NCBI GenBank assembly: GCA_030148985.1
Contig: JASBSJ010000052.1
Coordinates: 40,748 to 104,747, forward strand
Source: Sphingopyxis sp.
Lineage (GTDB): Bacteria; Pseudomonadota; Alphaproteobacteria; Sphingomonadales; Sphingomonadaceae
Length of the DNA stretch: 64,000 bases
Direction: 5' to 3'
The position numbers were made by a program, and so were the translations under genes. Within the stretch, counting starts at the first letter, position 1. Every line of letters starts with the position of its first letter. Below are positions 1-9,002 of this stretch, in pieces. The notes under the pieces are model-generated. The model saw only the letters and a program-made list of their open reading frames with translations, did no database searches and had not been told where the DNA came from.

Positions 1-432
1 GGAAAAGGGGCCAGCCTGCCGCTGCCCCTCGCGCAGCAGCGAATTGGCATAGGAGGTCTTACGCGCCGTCGCTTCATACATGGTGCGAAAGATCAGGACG
101 TTGCGACACAGCCCCGCGGCTATCGCACCGATCGCGTTGAAGACGGCACCATATTGCCCTGGCGCTTCCCCGCCCCCCGCGTACCATCCCACCTCCAGCC
201 GCAAGGCGTCCTGAAGCGCTGCGCTGCCCACCGGGGAAAAGCCCGAGCCATCGGCGCGTTCGCCGGGCCAGGTGGCGATCCCGTCGATCTCGGCGCGCGT
301 CAGTCCGGCGTCGGCAATCGCTTCCAGCGCGGCATCGACGGTGAGCGCCAGCGCCGACTTCGTCGCACCGCGCGACACATTCGACATGCCGATGCCGGTG
401 ATGGCGACATTTTTTTCGGCGAGACCGCTCAT
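1..432 (-). CDS. Thiolase-fold lipid-transfer/aldolase-like protein, C-terminus cut by window edge
   Basis: Reading leftward from ATG at 430-432, the frame stays open to the window edge, giving 144 residues. The start resembles SCP-x/Ltp2-type thiolase-like proteins: a GITGIGMS-like opening strand, a DAALEAIADAGL helix and EIDGIATWPG. Where true thiolases carry the nucleophilic Cys (about residues 86-96) the segment reads GGGEAPGQYGA with no Cys, so Claisen chemistry is unlikely; family members of this kind act as retro-aldolases with a DUF35 partner. The start codon overlaps the stop of the DUF35 gene upstream (ATGA), so the two are translationally coupled. The catalytic C-terminal half lies outside the window, so the exact subfamily is open. 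Confidence 0.8.
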   Translation of the reverse strand, partial: MSGLAEKNVAITGIGMSNVSRGATKSALALTVDAALEAIADAGLTRAEIDGIATWPGERADGSGFSPVGSAALQDALRLEVGWYAGGGEAPGQYGAVFNAIGAIAAGLCRNVLIFRTMYEATARKTSYANSLLREGQRQAGPFS

Positions 433-836
433 GCCGACGACACCGGCCGGAAAAGCGGGATCCAGAGATCCTCGGCGGCTTCGAAAACGACCTCTACCTC
501 CATGTCGAAACACACATCTTCGGCCGCGCAGCCGACGATATTGGTGGCAAGGCGCACATCATCCTGTTCCTCGATCGCCACCAGCGCAAGGACATAGGGT
601 GCGGAAATATCCGGCACCCAGGGCTTGTGATTGACGCTGAAGGTAACGACGCGACCGCGCCCCGACACCGTCTGCGGCGCTACGTCGCTACTTTCGCAAC
701 GGGGACAGAATGGCACCGGCGGGTGGACGAAATATTCACATTTCGCGCAGCGATGGATGGCCAGCTTCCCCTCGCGCCCCCAGGTCCAGAAAGCTTTGTT
801 GTCCCGGTCGATCACCGGCAGGGTTCGCGTCACCAT
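429..836 (-). CDS. DUF35 / OB-fold zinc-ribbon protein (acyl-CoA-binding partner of a thiolase-like aldolase)
   Basis: This 135-residue protein has a rubredoxin-like zinc ribbon (C30-x2-C33 and C44-x2-C47) followed by an OB-fold with the typical GRGRVVTFSVNHKPW strand. DUF35 proteins such as ChsH2 C-termini and IpfE dock to thiolase-like partners and complete the acyl-CoA site. ATG at 834-836 is preferred over an upstream in-frame start at 965, because the extra 43 residues would run through the divergent promoter and are not family-like; the protein then begins MVTRTLPVIDRDNKAFW, as DUF35 proteins do. It is the first gene of a minus-strand operon and overlaps the downstream thiolase-like gene by four bases. 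Confidence 0.85.
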   Translation of the reverse strand: MVTRTLPVIDRDNKAFWTWGREGKLAIHRCAKCEYFVHPPVPFCPRCESSDVAPQTVSGRGRVVTFSVNHKPWVPDISAPYVLALVAIEEQDDVRLATNIVGCAAEDVCFDMEVEVVFEAAEDLWIPLFRPVSSA

Positions 837-875
837 CCGCCTCTCCACTTGTTGAACCAGGTCATAAACCAATAG

Positions 876-890
876 TTGACACATCGTCAA
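876..890. promoter_or_regulatory. Inverted repeat TTGAC-N5-GTCAA, probable TetR operator
   Basis: The sequence TTGACACATCGTCAA lies in the 103-bp divergent gap between the DUF35 gene and the plus-strand amidohydrolase operon. The same half-sites and spacing recur at 11214-11228 beside a TetR-family gene, and both copies are followed by AATTTTT and GC. Inference: the adjacent TetR regulator controls both loci. Confidence 0.65.
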
Positions 891-939
891 TTTTTGCGAG
901 AATGTCGGCAACAACAAATCAATCGAGAGGAGAGTCGCC

Positions 940-2253
940 ATGCAGATGGACGATATGATCATCATCAGCGTCGACGATCATGCGATCGAGCCGCCCGAAG
1001 CCTTCATCCGCCATTATCCCGAAGGAAAGAAGGATCGCGCCCCGCATATCGTCCAAGAAAATGGCAAGGACATCTGGCTGTGGAACGGACAGCGCTTTCC
1101 GACCATCGGGCTGAATGCCGTGGTCGGCCGTCCGCGCAGCGAATATGGCATGGAACCGAGCGCCTTCGATCAGCTTCGCCCCGGCACCTATGATCCCAAG
1201 CTGCGCGTCGATGACATGAACGCCAACGGCGTGCTCGCCTCGCTGAATTTCCCGACCATGCCAAGCTTTGCCGGCGGTACCTTTGTGAGCATGGCTCAAA
1301 AGGCGCCCGAAGAAGCGCTACTCGCCTGCCGCGCCTGGAACGACTGGCATGTCCAGGAGTGGTGCGCCGCTGCGCCGGGACGCTTCATCCCGATGTGCCT
1401 CATTCCCATGTGGGATATGGACGAAACCTTGAAAGAACTGAAGCGGATGAGCGACCTTGGCGTCCATGCCGTCAGCTTTTCCGACAATCCGGCCAATATT
1501 GGACTGCCCAGCATTCATAATGAATATTGGGAACCATTCTGGGCTGCCTGTTCGGACTATAAGATGGTGATCAACTGTCATATCGGCACCGGCGCGCGCG
1601 CCATGCATCCATCCAGCGAAAGCCCGATCGATGCCTGGATCACCGCGATGCCGATTTCGATCGCCAATTCGGCGGCCGACTGGACCTTTGCGACATTCTG
1701 GCAACGCTATCCCGAACTGCGAATGGCGCTGTCGGAAGGCGGCATCGGCTGGATCCCCTATTTCCTGGAACGCGCCGACTTCACCCACGAACATCATCAC
1801 GAATGGACCTACACCGATTTCCGCGGCGAGCGGCCGTCCGACCTGTTCAAACGGCATATCATCTGCTGTTTCATCGACGACCAGTTTGGGGTGAAAAATC
1901 TGGAATATATGAACGAGGACATGGTCGCTTATGAATGCGACTATCCGCATTCGGATACGGTGTGGCCCAATGTTCCAGAATATCTGTGGGCGTCGGTCAA
2001 CGGCCTGCCCAGGGAAACGATCGACAAGATCACGCACAAGAATGTGATGCGCGAATATAGCTTCGACGCCTTTGCCCTGAATGGCGGACGCGAAAACTGC
2101 ACCGTCGCGCACCTGCGCGAACTGGGCAAGGATGTCGACGTCAGCCCGCGGCACAATCTGGGCGGGTTGAAAACCGAAAGCATGGATGCGATCGGCAAGG
2201 CCAAACGCCCGGTGACGTCGGGCGACATCGAACGCATGTTCGCATCGGCCTGA
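940..2253 (+). CDS. Metal-dependent amidohydrolase-family (amidohydrolase_2) protein
   Basis: A 437-residue TIM-barrel hydrolase/decarboxylase-like protein. Visible metal-site motifs are SVDDHAIEPP at the N-terminus, CHIGTGA in mid-protein and ECDYPHSDTVWP near residue 330; the last is the Asp-His pair typical of the ACMSD-like amidohydrolase_2 family. Members cleave or decarboxylate cyclic or beta-keto substrates, but the substrate here is unknown. An AGAGGAG Shine-Dalgarno precedes ATG 940; an in-frame ATG at 946 is the alternative. It is the first gene of a five-gene plus-strand operon (with P450, aldehyde dehydrogenase, CoA-transferase, Gfo/Idh) under the 876-890 operator. A second family member sits at 20263-21381. 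Confidence 0.82.
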   Translation: MQMDDMIIISVDDHAIEPPEAFIRHYPEGKKDRAPHIVQENGKDIWLWNGQRFPTIGLNAVVGRPRSEYGMEPSAFDQLRPGTYDPKLRVDDMNANGVLASLNFPTMPSFAGGTFVSMAQKAPEEALLACRAWNDWHVQEWCAAAPGRFIPMCLIPMWDMDETLKELKRMSDLGVHAVSFSDNPANIGLPSIHNEYWEPFWAACSDYKMVINCHIGTGARAMHPSSESPIDAWITAMPISIANSAADWTFATFWQRYPELRMALSEGGIGWIPYFLERADFTHEHHHEWTYTDFRGERPSDLFKRHIICCFIDDQFGVKNLEYMNEDMVAYECDYPHSDTVWPNVPEYLWASVNGLPRETIDKITHKNVMREYSFDAFALNGGRENCTVAHLRELGKDVDVSPRHNLGGLKTESMDAIGKAKRPVTSGDIERMFASA

Positions 2254-2256
2254 ACG

Positions 2257-3534
2257 ATGGCCAGTCTTGCCGAACGCTGTCCGGTGGCACGGGCGGGCGC
2301 CGATGCCCCGCCCGCCCCCGCGCATGTACCGCCCGAGCTTGTGCTCGACACCCGCTTCGCGGCGGGCATCGTCCCTAACGACCTGGTCGAGCCCTATCGC
2401 CCCATGGACGTGGCGCGCGACGAAGCCTTTCCGCGCATCCATTATTATCCCTGGCCGATCAGCGGCAACCGCCACGGCGCGTGGGTCGTGACCCGATATG
2501 AGGATATTCGCCGCGTCTATGAGGATAACGAGCTTTTCTCCTCCGAAGGCGTCGCCCAGTTCCAGGCGCTGGCGGGCGAGACCTTTCCGTCGATCCCGCT
2601 TGGCATCGATCCGCCCGATCATGGCCGTTACCGCAAGTTCCTGAACCCCTGGTTCACCCCCGTTGCGATGAATGCGCGCGAGCCGCGCATCCGCGAGATC
2701 ATCGGCGGGATGATCGACCAGTTCGCCGACAAGGGCGAGGTCGATATTGCTTATGATTTCGGTCGCGTGTTCCCGGTGCGCGTCTTTCTGGACCTGATGG
2801 GTTTCCCTTTCACCATGTTCGACCAGTTCCTCGACTGGGAATTCGCCATTCTGCACGACGACCGGATCGAGAAGAAAGTGGAGGCGCTGACAGGTGTTCT
2901 GGCCTATCTGCGCGGCTTCATCACCGACAAGCAGGCCAGTCCGGATGAAAATCTGGGCAGCTATATCGCCAATGGTTCGATCGACGGCGTCCCGCTCACC
3001 GACGATGAAAAGATCGGCATGACGTGGTTCCTGTGGCTGGGCGGTCTCGATACCGTCGCCTCGACGGTCAGCCAGATGTTCCGCCGTTTCGCGATGCACC
3101 CACAGCTTCAGAAACAGATCCGCGAGGACAAGTCGCTGATCAACTCCGCGGTCGAGGAATTTCTCCGCACCCAGCCACTCGTCAATTCGGGACGCAAGGT
3201 GAAGCGTGATTTCGAATGGCACGGCGTACAGATCAAGGCGGGTGACTGGGTGACGGCATTCAACACATCGGGGAACTTTGACGCCCAACAATTTGAATGT
3301 CCGCACAAATTTGATCCAGCGCGCAAGAACAACCGACATTTCACGCTGGCCGGGGGGGTGCATATCTGTCTGGGCGCGCATCTGGCTCGGCGCGAGCTTC
3401 GCGTACTCCTCGACGAATGGTTCACCCGTATCCCGCACGAGTTCCGCGTACGCGAGGGCGCGGATACAACGGTGGTGCCCAGCCTGCTGTCGATCCGCAA
3501 TCTGCCTATCGTGTGGGACAACAAGGCTGCCTGA
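2257..3534 (+). CDS. Cytochrome P450, CYP101-like
   Basis: A soluble 425-residue bacterial class I P450. The I-helix reads GGLDTVAST with the acid-alcohol pair D265-T266, the GLDTV form seen in CYP101 (camphor) and CYP111 (linalool) enzymes. The heme-ligand loop reads LAGGVHICLG with Cys371; the usual Phe-Gly at the start of this loop is Leu-Ala, which is uncommon. GxxR/ExxR (EEFLR) is present. It starts 3 bp after the amidohydrolase stop and precedes an aldehyde dehydrogenase, suggesting hydroxylation of an unactivated carbon followed by oxidation to the acid. No ferredoxin or ferredoxin reductase gene is in the window, so electrons must come from elsewhere. Confidence 0.93.
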   Translation: MASLAERCPVARAGADAPPAPAHVPPELVLDTRFAAGIVPNDLVEPYRPMDVARDEAFPRIHYYPWPISGNRHGAWVVTRYEDIRRVYEDNELFSSEGVAQFQALAGETFPSIPLGIDPPDHGRYRKFLNPWFTPVAMNAREPRIREIIGGMIDQFADKGEVDIAYDFGRVFPVRVFLDLMGFPFTMFDQFLDWEFAILHDDRIEKKVEALTGVLAYLRGFITDKQASPDENLGSYIANGSIDGVPLTDDEKIGMTWFLWLGGLDTVASTVSQMFRRFAMHPQLQKQIREDKSLINSAVEEFLRTQPLVNSGRKVKRDFEWHGVQIKAGDWVTAFNTSGNFDAQQFECPHKFDPARKNNRHFTLAGGVHICLGAHLARRELRVLLDEWFTRIPHEFRVREGADTTVVPSLLSIRNLPIVWDNKAA

Positions 3535-3547
3535 CAAGGAAATAGGA

Positions 3548-5023
3548 ATGCCATTTCTGAAATATGCCGACGCCATCTATGTGGGCGGCGAATGGGAGAA
3601 GACCGACCAGCGCGAGGCGGTGATCAACCCCGCGGACGAAAGCCTGCTGATCGAGGCGCCAGTCGGCAGCGCGCGGCAGGTCGAAGCCGCAATCGGCGCT
3701 GCTCGCCATGCTTTCGACAAAAGCGACTGGCCGCATCTGCCCGTCGCCGAACGGCAGAAAATCCTGACCCGCTTTCTGGACGCGCTCGATGCCCGCAAGG
3801 GGGCAATCGTCGATATGATCGTTGCCGAGGCAGGCGCGACGCGGATGCTGGCGGAATTCCTGCAATATGGCATTCCGATGAAACATGCGCGGCGCACGGT
3901 GGAACTGGCATCGCGACCCGCCGTCACCTCGCTGCCCATCGAACTCACCCCGAACGCGCAGGGACGTACAACGCTGGGCACTGGCGTTGTCAGCCGCGAA
4001 CCAATCGGGGTGGTGGCCGCCATCTCCCCCTATAATTTCCCCTTCTTCCTCAATGTCGGCAAAGTCGTTCCGGCACTTGCTGTGGGCTGCACGGTGGTTC
4101 TGAAACCATCGCCCTACACCCCTATGGAAGCGCTGATCCTGGGCGAAATCGCCGACGAAGTGGGATTGCCGAAAGGCGTGCTCAGCATCGTTACCGGCGA
4201 CATCGAAACCGGCAAGCTGCTCACCACCGACCCGCGCGTCGATCTGGTGCATTTCACCGGGTCGGACAAGGTCGGTGCGATGATCCAGGCGCAGGCAGCG
4301 CCGACGCTGAAGCGGATCGTGATGGAGTTGGGCGGCAAGTCGGCGCTGATCGTCCGCAGCGACGCGGACATCCAGAAGGCCGCCGCCGCGGGATTGATGG
4401 GCTTTACCACCCACTGCGGTCAGGGTTGCGCCCTCACCACCCGCCATTTGGTCCACAACAGTGTCCGCCCGCAATTTGTCGAGGCGCTGAAAGCGATGCT
4501 GGCGCATATCAAGATCGGTAACCCCGCCGACCCCGCGGTCAATTACGGCCCGTTGATCCGCGAAGTCGCGCGCAAGCGCACCGAGGACTATGTCGCAATC
4601 GCCCGCGACGAAGGCGCGACGCTGGTGTCGGGCGGCAAACGGCCGGAAGGGCTGGACAAGGGCTTTTATTTCGAGCCGACGCTGTTCGACGACGTCAAGA
4701 ATGACAGCCGGCTGGCCCAGGAAGAGGTTTTCGGGCCGATCGGGGCGGTCATCGGTTTCGACGATGACGAAGAGGCGATTGCGCTGGCCAATGCCAGCGA
4801 TTTCGGACTGTCCGGCGCGATCTATTCCGCCGATGCCGGGCAAGCCTATCGCATGGCACTCAAAATCCGGACCGGCGGGGTATCGATCAATGGCGGCGCC
4901 GGAACGATGCAGTCCGATTCCCCCTTCGGCGGCATCAAGCGGTCGGGCTACGGCCGCGAATATGGCGAAGATGGCCTGAATGAATTCACCTATCAAAAGG
5001 TGATCGGTTTCCACGCCGAATAG
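3548..5023 (+). CDS. NAD(P)-dependent aldehyde dehydrogenase
   Basis: A 491-residue ALDH-superfamily enzyme that oxidises an aldehyde to the carboxylate. The general base lies in MELGGKS (E260) and the catalytic thiol in GQGCALTTR (C294); the cofactor-binding PYNFPFF, KPSPYTP and FTGSDKVG segments are all present, as is the C-terminal [12 protein letters not shown]. The ATG at 3548 follows AGGAAATAGG and sits 13 bp after the P450 stop; the frame is open further upstream only because it runs antiphase through the P450 gene. Its place directly after the P450 suggests it handles the product of that hydroxylation. It is not closely similar to the second ALDH at 38192-39676. Confidence 0.93.
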   Translation: MPFLKYADAIYVGGEWEKTDQREAVINPADESLLIEAPVGSARQVEAAIGAARHAFDKSDWPHLPVAERQKILTRFLDALDARKGAIVDMIVAEAGATRMLAEFLQYGIPMKHARRTVELASRPAVTSLPIELTPNAQGRTTLGTGVVSREPIGVVAAISPYNFPFFLNVGKVVPALAVGCTVVLKPSPYTPMEALILGEIADEVGLPKGVLSIVTGDIETGKLLTTDPRVDLVHFTGSDKVGAMIQAQAAPTLKRIVMELGGKSALIVRSDADIQKAAAAGLMGFTTHCGQGCALTTRHLVHNSVRPQFVEALKAMLAHIKIGNPADPAVNYGPLIREVARKRTEDYVAIARDEGATLVSGGKRPEGLDKGFYFEPTLFDDVKNDSRLAQEEVFGPIGAVIGFDDDEEAIALANASDFGLSGAIYSADAGQAYRMALKIRTGGVSINGGAGTMQSDSPFGGIKRSGYGREYGEDGLNEFTYQKVIGFHAE

Positions 5024-5037
5024 GAAAAGGACGAGGC

Positions 5038-6270
5038 ATGACCAAGGTAATGGAAGGCGTCCGCGTCCTGGAGGTCGCACAGTTCACCTTCGTGCCGGCA
5101 GCGGGCGGCGTGATGACCGACTGGGGCGCCGATGTGATCAAGATCGAGCATCCCGTGCGCGGCGACGCACAGCGCGGCATCCAGATGCTGCAACGGCTGG
5201 CGGTCAATCCGCAGCGATCGTCGCTGATGCAGCATCCCAATCGGGGTAAACGCAGCGTAGGCATCGACATTTCGACCGAAGAAGGCCGCGAGCTGCTGTA
5301 CGAGATTGCCAAGACCGCCGATGTATTTCTGACCAACTATCTGCCATCGGCGCGGCAGAAACTGAAGATCGATATCGAGCATATCCGCGCGGCCAACCCC
5401 GACATCATTTATGTCCGTGGCAGCGCCTTTGGCGACAAGGGGCCGGAACGCGACAAGGGCGGGTTCGATTCCACCGCTTATTGGGCGCGCGGCGGATCGG
5501 CGGTGCTCGTAACGCCGAAGGCGCTCGACGGCCCTTTGACCCAGCCCGGCCCGGCTTATGGCGACACTATCGGGGGCATGAACATCGCAGGCGGCATCGC
5601 GGCGGCCCTGTTCCACCGCGAACGCACCGGCGAAGCTACCGAAGTCGATGTATCGCTGCTTTCATCGGGCATATGGGCCACCGCTTGCTCGGTCGATGTC
5701 GCGATGGAGCTGGGCAAGGATCCCTTCGAAAACCAGATGCCCGGCGGCGCCCAAGCGGTCGGCACCAACCCTTTCATGGGCGTGTTCAAGACATCGGACG
5801 GAAAATTCATCAACCTGACCGTGCTGTCGCCCGGCCCCTATATCGAGGATGTATTCGGCCATTTGGGTATTCCGGAGGCGGCAAAGGACGACCGCTTTTC
5901 GACCGCCGAAGCGATCATGGCGAACGCAGCCGAAGCCTACCCGCTCGTCAAGGAGGCGATCGCGGCAAAACCCTTCGATTATTGGACCCGGCAGCTCAAG
6001 ACGATGAAGGGTCAATGGGCGGCCTACCAATCGGTGCACGATGTTGCCAGCGACGAACAGGTGCTGGCGAACGACCTGATTTTCGAGGTCGAGAGCGCCG
6101 ATGGCGGCGCCCCGATCCGGCTGGTCGCCAATCCGGTGCAGTTCAATCGCGCGGGCGTTGAAAACTCTCGCGCACCGGAAGCTTCCGAACATACCGAATT
6201 GTTCCTGATGGAGCTGGGCCTCGATTGGGACCGGATCGAAGCGCTGAAATCCACCAAGGCCATCGCCTGA
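5038..6270 (+). CDS. Family III CoA-transferase (CaiB/BaiF)
   Basis: A 410-residue CaiB/BaiF protein, moving CoA between acyl groups without ATP. Family signs are the opening [16 protein letters not shown], the [14 protein letters not shown]oA-binding segment, [10 protein letters not shown] and the catalytic aspartate D144 in [13 protein letters not shown] (the position of Asp169 of formyl-CoA transferase). [14 protein letters not shown] follows as expected. It begins 14 bp after the aldehyde dehydrogenase, so it likely activates the acid made by that enzyme. The donor CoA thioester cannot be inferred. Confidence 0.9.
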   Translation: MTKVMEGVRVLEVAQFTFVPAAGGVMTDWGADVIKIEHPVRGDAQRGIQMLQRLAVNPQRSSLMQHPNRGKRSVGIDISTEEGRELLYEIAKTADVFLTNYLPSARQKLKIDIEHIRAANPDIIYVRGSAFGDKGPERDKGGFDSTAYWARGGSAVLVTPKALDGPLTQPGPAYGDTIGGMNIAGGIAAALFHRERTGEATEVDVSLLSSGIWATACSVDVAMELGKDPFENQMPGGAQAVGTNPFMGVFKTSDGKFINLTVLSPGPYIEDVFGHLGIPEAAKDDRFSTAEAIMANAAEAYPLVKEAIAAKPFDYWTRQLKTMKGQWAAYQSVHDVASDEQVLANDLIFEVESADGGAPIRLVANPVQFNRAGVENSRAPEASEHTELFLMELGLDWDRIEALKSTKAIA

Positions 6271-6283
6271 CAGGGAGCGGGAT

Positions 6284-7393
6284 ATGACTGCCCCGCTTCG
6301 CGTCGGGATCATCAGCGCCGCGTGGGGCGCAAAGGCGCACCTACCCGCCTGGCGCAGCCTGGACGGCGTCGAAGTGACGGCGATCTGCACCTCACGACCC
6401 GAAACCGCCGCCAAGGCGGCCGCCGAATTCGGCGTTGCGCGCGCCTTCCACGATTTCCGTGCAATGGCCGCCGACCCGGACATCGACATCGTCGATTGCG
6501 GTACTCGGCCGGCGCTTCGCCACGATATGGTGATGGCCGCACTGGACGCGGGCAAACATGTCTATAACGGCATTCCGTTCGCGAAAGACCTGGCCGACGC
6601 GCGGGCAATGGCCGATGCGTGGCGGCGGACGGGAACCGTTGCGGTCGTCGATGCCTTCATGCAGGCTGTTCCGGCGATCTCACAGATGAAGGCGATGATC
6701 GACGCCGGATGGATCGGCGACCTGTTCGGCGCCGATGTCGCGTTCGAGGTGCCGCTGTTCAGCGCAGCGCAGACCAATGTGCCCGGCTATGTTTGGTTTG
6801 CCGATGCCGCCAATGGCGCGAGTGCTGGCCGAAATCTGGGCAGCCATATGGTGCATCTGCTGGTGCATTTCTTCGGCCCGGTGGCTTCGGCCGCCTCCGA
6901 CCAGTCGCTGGCGCTGAAAGCGTGGCCGGTCGACGGCGGAGTGATCGCGCCCGAGGTGCCCGACCGCGCATCGGTGTTGCTCCGCCACGGATCGGGCCTG
7001 CCGACGCGGATGGAAGCGAACTGGTGCAAGATCGGCGGCGAGGGTTTTCGCTTTTCGGTTTGGGGATCGAAAGGGCGGCTCGAGGCCCGCGCCCCCGTGT
7101 TTCCGATGGCACATGACACGCGACTGACCGGCACACAGGATCCGGCGCTGGGCCGTGCGCCGATGGCCGAGATCGAGATCGATCCCAGCCATCGGACCGT
7201 CCCTCGCTGTCATGCGGTCGCCGACCGGCCCGAAACGGGCCTGCTCGCATTAGCGGCGATCTTTGCGTCGATGCGTGATGCGATCGGTGGCAAGGGCACC
7301 GCCGCGCCCGATTTTGCACAGGCGCTGCATGTTCACGAAGTGATCGAGGCCGCAGCAGTGGCGAGCGATGAGCGGCGGTGGATCGACCTTTAA
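6284..7393 (+). CDS. Gfo/Idh/MocA-family oxidoreductase lacking the EKP lysine
   Basis: A 369-residue two-domain protein with an N-terminal Rossmann fold (RVGIISAAWGAKAHLPAW) and a C-terminal alpha/beta domain (NLGSHMVHLLVHFFGP). In the family, the loop after GKHV normally reads EKP, whose Lys is catalytic; here it reads NGIPFAKD, so that Lys is absent. The protein may bind NAD(P) but use other residues, or have a non-redox role. It is the last gene of the 940-7393 operon, 13 bp after the CoA-transferase, and ends 47 bp from the convergent thiolase-like gene. Confidence 0.82.
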   Translation: MTAPLRVGIISAAWGAKAHLPAWRSLDGVEVTAICTSRPETAAKAAAEFGVARAFHDFRAMAADPDIDIVDCGTRPALRHDMVMAALDAGKHVYNGIPFAKDLADARAMADAWRRTGTVAVVDAFMQAVPAISQMKAMIDAGWIGDLFGADVAFEVPLFSAAQTNVPGYVWFADAANGASAGRNLGSHMVHLLVHFFGPVASAASDQSLALKAWPVDGGVIAPEVPDRASVLLRHGSGLPTRMEANWCKIGGEGFRFSVWGSKGRLEARAPVFPMAHDTRLTGTQDPALGRAPMAEIEIDPSHRTVPRCHAVADRPETGLLALAAIFASMRDAIGGKGTAAPDFAQALHVHEVIEAAAVASDERRWIDL

Positions 7394-7440
7394 GCTCCGG
7401 CGGAAATCAGCAAGCGCCTCCATCCAGGCCGCAGCGCCTT

Positions 7441-8610
7441 CTAGTCCCGCCTGATCAGCATCGACCCCGCGATAAACCCGCCACCCATTCCGCAGACTGC
7501 GGCTTTGGCATCCTTTACTTGGCGGCCGCCGCCTTCGCCCCATAGCTGGGTGCAGGCTTCGTGCAGCAGGCCAAAGCCGTGCAAGCGTCCGCCCGACAAC
7601 TGACCGCCGCCGGTATTGACGGGATAGCGTCCACCGGGGCCGATATGGCCCTCTGCGATGAAATCCTTTGCTTCGCCATGACCGCAGAAGCCGAATGCCT
7701 CCAGCCAATAGGGCACGAAAATGCTGAAGCCGTCATAAAGGGCGAGCACGTCGATGTCGGTCGGCTTCATATCGGTGCGCGACCACAGGTCGGCGCAGGC
7801 ATCATGCGCACCCATTGTCGTCAGGTCGGCGCGCTGGTCCCAGGTCTCCTGCGATTCGAGTGCCGCTCCCATCGCCTCGATGGTCAACGGCGCCCGTGCG
7901 CAATCCTTTGCGGCGTCGGCGGCCGAGACGATGACCACGCACGCCCCGTCGATCGGCACGTCGCAATCGAAAAGCCCCAGAGGTGAGGAGATCATCCGAG
8001 CGTCCAGATAATCCTCCATCGTCAGCGGCGCCTGCATCACCGAAGCGGGATTGTGCCGGGCGAAAGCGCGCTGGCCGGTGGCGACCATCCCCAAATGCTC
8101 TCGCGTCATTCCGAATTCGTGAAAATAGCGCGTCGCCATCCAACCCGCCCAGTTCGACGCCGACATGGCATTGGCGGGAACCAGATAGCTATACCAGCCG
8201 CCAAGCCGCGCTCGGCCCGATCCGGGAATGCTGGCGCGCTGCGCCGCGGTTTGCGAACTGCTTTCGGTAAGCGCGCGAAAGCAAAGAACATGCCGCGCCT
8301 GTCCCGTCGCGACCGCCATCGCCGCGACCATGATCGGCGCCATCTGTGAGGGGCCATCCGGAATTGCGCCGTGCCAGCGGGTCTTGAGGCCCAGCGCATT
8401 GCGGACTTCGCCCGTACCCAGCGGGGACATCCCGGGCGAATTGTCCGCCTTTCCGGGATAGGTGCAAATGCCGTCGATGTCGGCTCTTGTCAGTCCGGCG
8501 CTGTCCAGCGCACGCTTGGCGGCTTCGACCAGATGCAGCATTGCGGGGCGCCCGGTCTTTCGGCCGATGTCGGACATGCCGACCCCGGTGATCGCAGCGT
8601 TCATGCTCAT
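7441..8610 (-). CDS. Thiolase-fold, Ltp2/SCP-x-like protein (probable retro-aldolase subunit)
   Basis: A 389-residue thiolase-fold protein. The region equivalent to the nucleophilic Cys reads DGPSQMAPIM without Cys, and the GHP histidine motif is replaced by GGRLHGFG, although the C-terminal CGMGGG motif survives. This pattern matches thiolase-like aldolases (Ltp2, IpfD type) rather than beta-ketothiolases. The ATG at 8608-8610 overlaps the DUF35 stop (ATGA) and gives a family-like MSMNAAITGVGMSDIG start. It forms the end of the operon SDR-MFS-DUF35-thiolase-like. With its DUF35 partner it could cleave a beta-hydroxyacyl-CoA into a ketone or aldehyde plus acetyl- or propionyl-CoA. Confidence 0.85.
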   Translation of the reverse strand: MSMNAAITGVGMSDIGRKTGRPAMLHLVEAAKRALDSAGLTRADIDGICTYPGKADNSPGMSPLGTGEVRNALGLKTRWHGAIPDGPSQMAPIMVAAMAVATGQARHVLCFRALTESSSQTAAQRASIPGSGRARLGGWYSYLVPANAMSASNWAGWMATRYFHEFGMTREHLGMVATGQRAFARHNPASVMQAPLTMEDYLDARMISSPLGLFDCDVPIDGACVVIVSAADAAKDCARAPLTIEAMGAALESQETWDQRADLTTMGAHDACADLWSRTDMKPTDIDVLALYDGFSIFVPYWLEAFGFCGHGEAKDFIAEGHIGPGGRYPVNTGGGQLSGGRLHGFGLLHEACTQLWGEGGGRQVKDAKAAVCGMGGGFIAGSMLIRRD

Positions 8611-9002
8611 TGGACCGGCTCCCACTGCGGAAACCAGATGTCATCGACCGCATGGAAAACCGCGCGCATCCGCTGACCGATATGGACCGTTTCAGGAGGG
8701 GCATTCACCACCTCGGCGGTAATGCGGACACCCGGCGCCTCGTCGAGGTCGACAACCGCGAGGGCAAAGGGCACGGCCATTCCCGGCGCCCAGGGCTGGT
8801 GGTTGACGGTAAAGCTGTAGACCGTACCGGTGCCGGGGACAGCCCGGCTCTTCACCGCCGTGCCCCAGCATTTGGGGCAGACGAGCTGCGGCGGATGAAT
8901 GGCATGATTGCAGTCGTCGCAGCGCGCGATCAGCAAATCGCCCTGCGCGCCGCCGGTCCAGAAGGCGGTATTTTCCGGTGTGAGTTCGGGAAGAGGTCTC
9001 AT
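8607..9002 (-). CDS. DUF35 / OB-fold zinc-ribbon protein
   Basis: A 131-residue protein with zinc ligands C28-x2-C31 and C42-x2-C45, then an OB-fold (GTGTVYSFTVNHQPW). It overlaps its neighbours at both ends by ATGA: the MFS stop upstream and the thiolase-like start downstream. This tight coupling supports a stoichiometric complex with the thiolase-like protein at 7441-8610. The start at 9002 is chosen for the overlap and because MRPLPELTPENTAFW resembles the N-termini of the other two DUF35 proteins in this window. Confidence 0.87.
   Translation of the reverse strand: MRPLPELTPENTAFWTGGAQGDLLIARCDDCNHAIHPPQLVCPKCWGTAVKSRAVPGTGTVYSFTVNHQPWAPGMAVPFALAVVDLDEAPGVRITAEVVNAPPETVHIGQRMRAVFHAVDDIWFPQWEPVQ

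Noticed and set aside
3352..3358. Run of seven G in the P450 heme loop, suspected frameshift
   Set aside because: The frame continues through the Cys ligand and to a normal C-terminus, so the run is in frame.
1318..3576. 752-codon open frame on the minus strand
   Set aside because: It runs antisense across the amidohydrolase and P450 genes, both with clear motifs; high GC3 removes stops from the opposite frame. No family motif is seen in its translation.
3506..5080. 524-codon open frame on the minus strand
   Set aside because: Antisense shadow of the aldehyde dehydrogenase, which has full catalytic motifs.
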